From: Microbacteriaceae bacterium
GTDB taxonomy: Bacteria > Actinomycetota > Actinomycetes > Actinomycetales > Microbacteriaceae
NCBI GenBank assembly: GCA_031177985.1
Contig: JAPSJW010000002.1
Span: 370,252 to 434,251 of the forward strand
DNA: 64,000 nucleotides
Direction: 5' to 3'
Shown here piece by piece: positions 59,311-64,000 of the stretch. Below the pieces are notes generated by a model. It made no database searches and had not been told where the DNA came from. It saw only the letters and a list, made by a program, of their open reading frames with translations. Made by a program: the position numbers and the translations under genes. Numbering within the stretch: position 1 is the first letter of the stretch; every line of letters begins with the position of its first letter.

Positions 59311-60407
59311 ACCGACTCGGCTGCCGCGCGGAAGCGCTCGGCGGCCGCGCGCGGATCCCCTCCACGCTGAAGGTCGGCCCCGATCAGCAGCAGCACGTCG
59401 CGCCCGTAGGCGTCGACCAGCTCGGGCACGCGCTCGACGGTCATCCCGCCGCCCGGCGCCGGCAAGATCGGCGCGATCCCGTCGAGCGGCGCGGCCGAAC
59501 GGGCGGCGATGCGTTCGCACTCCTCCCGGGTGAAGCTGAACCGGCCGCCCCAGCTCGGGAAGATCGCCGCATCCGCGCCCGCTATGCGCAGCAGCAGGCC
59601 GAACAGCACGTCGGGTGCGATGCCGTGCTCGCGCGAGGCGGTGAAGCCGCCGAGGAACGACGGATGCGCGAGCACGACCCCGTCGAGCACCTCGCCCGCT
59701 CGCCGCAGCTGGTCGAAGCCGCCGACCCCCGGCACGATCAGCGCGCCGCCGGCGCCGGCGGAGCGCACCTCGGCGAGGCGACCCTCGAAGCGGTCGACCG
59801 GAGGGTTCACCGCCGGGAGGTAGACGGCGGAGCCGCCCGTGTCGGCATTGGCTCGCGCCACGGCCTCGGAGACCCGCTGCACCCGCTCGGAGAACGGAGC
59901 CCAGTGCTGGTTCGCGAGCCCCTGGTCGTCCTTGACGATGTCGATGCCGCCTGCCGCGAGTTCGTAGGCGAGCGAGGCGAGCTCCACGACGGAGAGCCCG
60001 ACGGGCTTCAGCGCGGTGGCGAGCAGCGGGCGGCCCTCGGCGCGGACCCTCGCCCGCACCCCCTCCACCCCGAGGCGGGGGCCGGGGAAGCGGGAGAGCA
60101 GGTCCGTGGGCAGGTCGACGTCGACGATGCGCACGCCCTCCTGCAGGGAGCCGTTGCCCAGCAGCAGCACGAGCAGCTGCGGCAGCTCGTCGCCCGCGAG
60201 CGCCGCCGGGTACTCGATCGTGGCGAGGGCGTAGTCGTCGCGGGGCTCGTCGAGCGCGACGACGCGTGCCAGGGACGAACGGCGGGTGTGCTCCGGCGCG
60301 AGCTCGGTGGGCAGCTCATGGCTCTGCTCGACCGCGAGAGCATGCGCGCGCCGCTCAGCGTCGCCCCCGTGCAGCTCGTAGACGGCGGTGAGAGTCGCAT
60401 CGGTCAT
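59307..60407 (-). CDS. RuBisCO-like protein (form IV)
   Basis: A 366-aa RuBisCO large-subunit homologue. It has the ALKPVG Lys134 (equivalent of Lys175), the metal motif as KDDQG (Lys159, Asp161, Gln162, with Gln where RuBisCO has Glu204), and the phosphate loop GGGMTVERVPELVDAYGRDV. No RuBisCO small subunit or phosphoribulokinase is nearby. Followed upstream by MtnA and MtnK genes with four-base overlaps, so it acts on methylthioribulose 1-phosphate or a derivative: either enolase of the methionine salvage pathway or the isomerase of the MTA-isoprenoid shunt. Confidence 0.93.
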   Translation of the reverse strand: MTDATLTAVYELHGGDAERRAHALAVEQSHELPTELAPEHTRRSSLARVVALDEPRDDYALATIEYPAALAGDELPQLLVLLLGNGSLQEGVRIVDVDLPTDLLSRFPGPRLGVEGVRARVRAEGRPLLATALKPVGLSVVELASLAYELAAGGIDIVKDDQGLANQHWAPFSERVQRVSEAVARANADTGGSAVYLPAVNPPVDRFEGRLAEVRSAGAGGALIVPGVGGFDQLRRAGEVLDGVVLAHPSFLGGFTASREHGIAPDVLFGLLLRIAGADAAIFPSWGGRFSFTREECERIAARSAAPLDGIAPILPAPGGGMTVERVPELVDAYGRDVLLLIGADLQRGGDPRAAAERFRAAAESV

Positions 60408-61381
60408 GAGGAGACCGCTCCTTCCAGGCTCGGGCCGTACGGCGGCCGCAGCACGCCCACCTCGGTGATGATGCCCGTGATGAGCTCGGCGGGCGTCACA
60501 TCGAAGGCGGGGTTCCAGGCGGGCAGCTCGGCGTGCAGCCCGTCGAGCAGCTCACGTGCCTCGCGCTCCTCGATCTCGATGTCGTCGCCCGTGGGAGTCG
60601 AGAGGTCGATGGCGTTGAGAGTCGCTGCGACGTAGAACGGCACGCCCTCGTAGTGCGCAGCGACAGCAAGCGCCCTCGTGCCGATCTTGTTGGCGGTGTC
60701 GCCGTTGGCGGCGATCCGGTCTGCGCCGACGACCACGGCATCCACGCCGCCCTTCGCGAGCGCCCAGGCGGCGGCGGAGTCGGCGATCAGCCGCACGTCG
60801 ACGCCGCTGCGCTCGAGCTCCCAGGCGGTGAGCCGCGCCCCCTGACGCAGTGGGCGAGTCTCGGTGGCGAGCACGTGCAGCTCGTGGCCCGCCTCCCGCT
60901 TCGCGTAGAGCACGCCGAGGGCGGTGCCCCAGCCCGTCGTCGCGAGCTTGCCCGTGTTGCAGTGCGTGAGGATCGTGCGAGCGTCGCGCAGCTCGTCGCG
61001 ACCCAGCTCGCCGATGCGCCTGCACTGCTCGGCGTCCGCGTCGAGCAGACCGAGCGCGACGTCGAGCGGGTCCCGGCCCTCCCCCTGCGCTGCCAGGGCG
61101 GCGTTCACCGCCACCCGGAGGTTCACCGCCGTCGGCCGGGCGGCGATAAGCCGCCGAGCCGACTCCTCCGGGTCGAGGCCCTGACGCACCGCCTGGGCGA
61201 ACCCGAGCGCGCCCGTGGTGCCGATGACGTTGGCGCCCCGCACCGCGAGCGTCGCGATGGCATCCACGACGTCCTCCAGGGTGTCCAGGTCGCGCACCTC
61301 GAGCCGCTCGGGGATGTGGCGCTGGTCGATGATCCGCACCGCGTCGCCGGTCCACGCGACGGAGGGCGGGAAGTCGCTCAC
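60404..61381 (-). CDS. mtnA: S-methyl-5-thioribose-1-phosphate isomerase
   Basis: A 325-aa aldose-ketose isomerase converting methylthioribose 1-phosphate to methylthioribulose 1-phosphate. The catalytic residues are present: Cys141 in LTHCNTG and Asp221 in GADRIAANGDTANKIGT. The phosphate-binding loop reads VRGANVIGTTGALG, a variant of the usual RGAPAIG. It lies between MtnK and the RuBisCO-like gene with four-base overlaps, so the three steps are made together. Confidence 0.94.
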   Translation of the reverse strand: MSDFPPSVAWTGDAVRIIDQRHIPERLEVRDLDTLEDVVDAIATLAVRGANVIGTTGALGFAQAVRQGLDPEESARRLIAARPTAVNLRVAVNAALAAQGEGRDPLDVALGLLDADAEQCRRIGELGRDELRDARTILTHCNTGKLATTGWGTALGVLYAKREAGHELHVLATETRPLRQGARLTAWELERSGVDVRLIADSAAAWALAKGGVDAVVVGADRIAANGDTANKIGTRALAVAAHYEGVPFYVAATLNAIDLSTPTGDDIEIEEREARELLDGLHAELPAWNPAFDVTPAELITGIITEVGVLRPPYGPSLEGAVSS

Positions 61382-62577
61382 CGGCGCCCCAGGATGCCGA
61401 GGGTGCGCTCCAGCAGGTCCTCGGCGGTGCCGAGGGCGGAGCGCTCCTTCACCCAGGTCTGCGCGGTCTCGAGCACGAGTCCCGCGGCCCGCACGCGATC
61501 GTCGGTGTCGAGGGTCTGGATGTCCGACACCTTGGCGAGGCCCACGATGCGCCGGATCGCCTTGACGCCGCCGAACCCGACGGCGTCCGACCAGGTGCGG
61601 CGCAGCCAGGCGTCGAGGAATCGGTCGGTGTAGGAGTCGTCCGCGCGGGTCGGCCAGAGGGCGCGGAACTCCATCTCGAACGCCTGCCAGGCTTCGGCGA
61701 CGAGGCCGTCGAGCCAGTCGACGAACTCGTCGGGCCGGTCGAGCACGGTCGCTCGCGCCCGAGCGAGCAGCACGTTGCCGAAGAGCGCGCCGAGGTCGAA
61801 GCCGACGGGGCCGTAGAACGAGAACTCGGCGTCGAACACCTTGGCCGCATCTCGCGTGTCGCCGCCGGGAACGAAGATCGAGCCGGTGTGCAGATCGCCG
61901 TGCACCAGCGCCTCCGCGCGCGTGGTGAAGGCGAGCTTCAGCTCGGCCACCTCGGCGAGCATGGCGTCGCTGCGCAGCGCGAGCACCGCATCCGTCAGCT
62001 GCTCGTCCCAGGCGTTGTTCTCGGCGTCGCGGTACGGCTCGGTGAAGACGAGGTCCTCGGTGATCCGGCAGAGCTCCGGGTTGACGGAGGCGGCCACGGC
62101 CGCCTTGTGCGCCGCAGAGTCGAGCGCGAAGACGGAGGTGCCGAAGCCGACCCGTGCGACGTGGCGTCCGACGACGGCGGCGGCTCCGGGGGAGACGCGT
62201 CCCTCGTTGAGGGCGGTGCGCCAGACGGTCCAGCCGGAGAGGTCCTCGAGGACGATCAGCCGCCGCGGCTCGTCGAGGCCGTGATACTCGGGGATCGAGT
62301 CGGGGCTGAACCGGGTGGCCGCGTCGTAGCCCCTCGCCTCGGCGAGGATGCGGTCCTGGCTGAGCGGCCAGGACTCGCCGACCATGCGCACATAGGGCAG
62401 TGACTGCTTGATCACGAGGGAGCGGTTCTGCGCGTCCGTGGCGATGAAGACGAGGTTGAGATTGCCGTCGCCCACCTCCCGCACCGTGACGGTGGACGGG
62501 TCGATGAGGTGCGCGAGGTCGCCGCGCGAGGCGAGGTAGGCGCCGACGGTGCTCGGGTCGAGCAGGGTCGCGGTCAT
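61378..62577 (-). CDS. mtnK: S-methyl-5-thioribose kinase
   Basis: A 399-aa kinase phosphorylating 5-methylthioribose at C1, allowing use of imported methylthioribose rather than intracellular MTA. Typical residues: GDGNLNLVF (nucleotide loop), VIKQSLPYVR (ATP-binding Lys), HGDLHTGSIFV (catalytic loop) and DAEFSFYGPVGFD. Overlaps mtnA and the upstream permease gene by four bases each. Confidence 0.94.
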   Translation of the reverse strand: MTATLLDPSTVGAYLASRGDLAHLIDPSTVTVREVGDGNLNLVFIATDAQNRSLVIKQSLPYVRMVGESWPLSQDRILAEARGYDAATRFSPDSIPEYHGLDEPRRLIVLEDLSGWTVWRTALNEGRVSPGAAAVVGRHVARVGFGTSVFALDSAAHKAAVAASVNPELCRITEDLVFTEPYRDAENNAWDEQLTDAVLALRSDAMLAEVAELKLAFTTRAEALVHGDLHTGSIFVPGGDTRDAAKVFDAEFSFYGPVGFDLGALFGNVLLARARATVLDRPDEFVDWLDGLVAEAWQAFEMEFRALWPTRADDSYTDRFLDAWLRRTWSDAVGFGGVKAIRRIVGLAKVSDIQTLDTDDRVRAAGLVLETAQTWVKERSALGTAEDLLERTLGILGRR

Positions 62578-63566
62578 GTCCGATCCTTCCGGAAGATCGC
62601 GCTGAAGCTGAGGATGAGGGCGCCGACGAGCAGCGCGCCCTTGATGAGGTCCTGCCAGTAGTAGGGCACGTTCTGCATCGTCAGGCCGTTGATGAGCACC
62701 CCGACGAAGACCGCGCCGACGATCGTGCCGAAGCCGTTCGGCCGGTTGGCGCCCAGCACGGCGAACCCGATGAGCGCCGCGGCGACGGTCTCGACGAGGT
62801 AGGGCGATCCCGCGCTGACGTCACCGCGCCCGAGGCGTGCGGCGAGGAGCACCCCGCCGACCGACGCCAGGGTGCCCGAGGCGACGTAGGCGAGCACCTT
62901 GACCCGCCCGACGTGCACCCCGGAGAGCCTGGCTGCCTCGGGGTTGCTGCCGACCGCGGCGAGGAGGCGCCCCGGCCGGCTGCGGGCGAGCAGCACCGAT
63001 ACCACGACCCCGAGCACGATCATGAGCAGCACGGGCACCGGCACGCCGAGCACGCTGCCGCGACCGAGCCAGAGGAAGTCGGGGCCGATGCGGCCGGGCG
63101 CCGGCTCGCCGTTGAAGGTCGCGCCGGCGGCGACCGACTGGCCCGCGGTGGGGACGAGGGCGAAGCCCGCGAAGACGAACATCGTGCCGAGCGTCGCGAG
63201 CAGGTCGGGCACTCGCGCGAGCACGACGAGCAGGCCGTTGATGAGGCCGATCAGGGCGCCGGCCGCGAGTCCGAGCAGCACGGCCACCCACGCCGGAAGT
63301 CCGAAGTACACCTGCGCGACCGTCGTGACCATCACCACGAACGACACGATCGACCCGATCGAGAGGTCGAAGCCCCCGACGGTCAGCGAGATCGTGACGC
63401 CGAGCGCGACGATCGCCGTGATGGCGACCGCCTGCAGCACGACGAGCACGTTCCGCACCGTGCCGAAGGCAGGCTCGGTCGAGGCGAAGAAGACGATGAG
63501 GGCGAGCAGCAGCACGAGCAGGCCGTACCGGTACACCAGATCGCGGGCGCGGTCGGCGACGGTCAT
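62574..63566 (-). CDS. Sugar-type ABC importer permease (RbsC family)
   Basis: A 330-aa permease with about eight to ten helices and the family loop TISLTVGGFDLSIGSIVSFVVM near residue 60. It belongs to the ribose/autoinducer-2/pentose transporter group. It starts next to the ATPase gene stop and its stop overlaps mtnK, which strongly suggests it brings in methylthioribose or a related 5-modified ribose. Substrate-binding protein is not in the window. Confidence 0.92.
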   Translation of the reverse strand: MTVADRARDLVYRYGLLVLLLALIVFFASTEPAFGTVRNVLVVLQAVAITAIVALGVTISLTVGGFDLSIGSIVSFVVMVTTVAQVYFGLPAWVAVLLGLAAGALIGLINGLLVVLARVPDLLATLGTMFVFAGFALVPTAGQSVAAGATFNGEPAPGRIGPDFLWLGRGSVLGVPVPVLLMIVLGVVVSVLLARSRPGRLLAAVGSNPEAARLSGVHVGRVKVLAYVASGTLASVGGVLLAARLGRGDVSAGSPYLVETVAAALIGFAVLGANRPNGFGTIVGAVFVGVLINGLTMQNVPYYWQDLIKGALLVGALILSFSAIFRKDRT

Positions 63567-64000
63567 GCTGTCCTTCCCGCCGGCGCGTCGAGGCCGGCGA
63601 CCATCAATCGGGCGAGAGACTCCTCGTCCACCTCGTCGGGCCGCACCTCGGCGACGAGGCGCCCGTCGGAGAGGATCAGCACCCGGTCGGCGACCTCGAG
63701 GATCTCCTCGGGGTCGCTGGAGGCGACGAGAGCGGATTCCACCGTATCCGACCGCACGAGTCGGGCGAGGTCGGCGCGTGCCGCGAGATCCACTCCGCGG
63801 AACGGCTCATCGAGCACGAGCACGCGCGAGCGCGCGGCGAGCCAGCGCGCCACGACGACCTTCTGCCGGTTGCCGCCCGACAGGGAGCTCAGCGGCGCCG
63901 AGGGGCCGGGAGCCTTGATCCGCAGCGCCTCGATCAGCTCACGGGCGCCGCGCAGCTCCGACCGGCGGTCGAGCAGGCCGAAGCGGCTGTGCCGCCGCAG
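63563..64000 (-). CDS. Sugar ABC importer ATP-binding protein (RbsA type), C-terminal part
   Basis: The C-terminal 145 codons of an ATPase that continues past the window edge. Visible are the second-domain signature LSGGNRQKVVVARWLA (~63870-63820) and Walker B VLVLDEPFRGVDLAARADL, as in the degenerate-pair RbsA/MglA ATPases. The remainder, with the first nucleotide-binding domain, lies upstream. Partner of the permease that follows directly. Confidence 0.9.
   Translation of the reverse strand: MRRHSRFGLLDRRSELRGARELIEALRIKAPGPSAPLSSLSGGNRQKVVVARWLAARSRVLVLDEPFRGVDLAARADLARLVRSDTVESALVASSDPEEILEVADRVLILSDGRLVAEVRPDEVDEESLARLMVAGLDAPAGRTA

Noticed and set aside
59307-60407. True RuBisCO carbon fixation enzyme
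   Set aside because: The length is short, the metal Glu is Gln, there is no small subunit or phosphoribulokinase, and the neighbours are MtnA and MtnK.

Overview
The window is a GC-rich (about 70 %) chromosomal segment from an actinobacterium, most likely a member of the Microbacteriaceae (order Micrococcales). This is inferred from the composition, many leaderless promoters (TAnnnT about 6-9 nt before ATG/GTG), the tmRNA tag, wall-teichoic-acid-type polymerases, LAxTG (class E sortase) surface proteins, a Gram-positive Tad pilus locus and the ftsE-ftsX-smpB-ssrA order. I see no insertion sequence, prophage, CRISPR array or replication origin, and no stretch above 300 bases lacks a gene.

Left third (1-23 kb). 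1-6.9 kb is a cell-wall polymer region: three CDP-glycerol glycerophosphotransferase paralogues (one cut by the window edge), a TagGH-type exporter, a small helical protein and a LicC-like nucleotidyltransferase. 7.1-10.3 kb holds an ABC exporter whose ATPase has a disordered N-terminus of about 280 residues. 10.3-16.3 kb is housekeeping (DUF3039 protein, pncB, murI-rph, rdgB) interrupted by two unrecognised proteins and a sortase substrate. 16.3-19.1 kb is a manganese/metal homeostasis operon: CDF exporter, MntR-like regulator with an apparent AUC start, a palindromic operator and the NRAMP importer. 19.1-22.5 kb is a DesKR-like two-component system divergent from an ABC exporter, with a palindrome between them.

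Middle (22.5-43.7 kb). A DedA protein is followed by a leftward siderophore-uptake operon with two DtxR/IdeR-type boxes. Next come a LysR gene flanked by two beta-lactamase-fold proteins, a MarR-regulated pair of small membrane proteins, tRNA-Leu(UAG) with a 26-bp copy of its 3' end nearby, a complete Tad/Flp pilus operon, a TIGR03086 protein and an MFS transporter. Then comes a two-gene unit encoding a wall-anchored cohesin-like protein and a secreted amidase with an N-terminal dockerin, followed by prfB.

Right third (43.7-64 kb). A block of Mn-catalase, LuxR regulator, AfsR-like regulator and LATTG surface protein sits between prfB and ftsE-ftsX-smpB, genes that often adjoin in actinobacteria. 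After smpB come a SIMPL-domain protein and tmRNA. Then follow redox genes (cyclic-nucleotide-domain flavoprotein, quinone reductase, DUF385 protein) with XRE and TetR regulators and their operators, and an AHSA1-family protein. The end of the window is the most notable unit: a cupin converging on a tightly overlapping operon of RuBisCO-like protein, MtnA, MtnK and a sugar-type ABC importer. This looks like scavenging of 5-methylthioribose, possibly through an MTA-isoprenoid-shunt-like route to 1-deoxyxylulose 5-phosphate.

All functional calls come from reading motifs and context. No database search was run.
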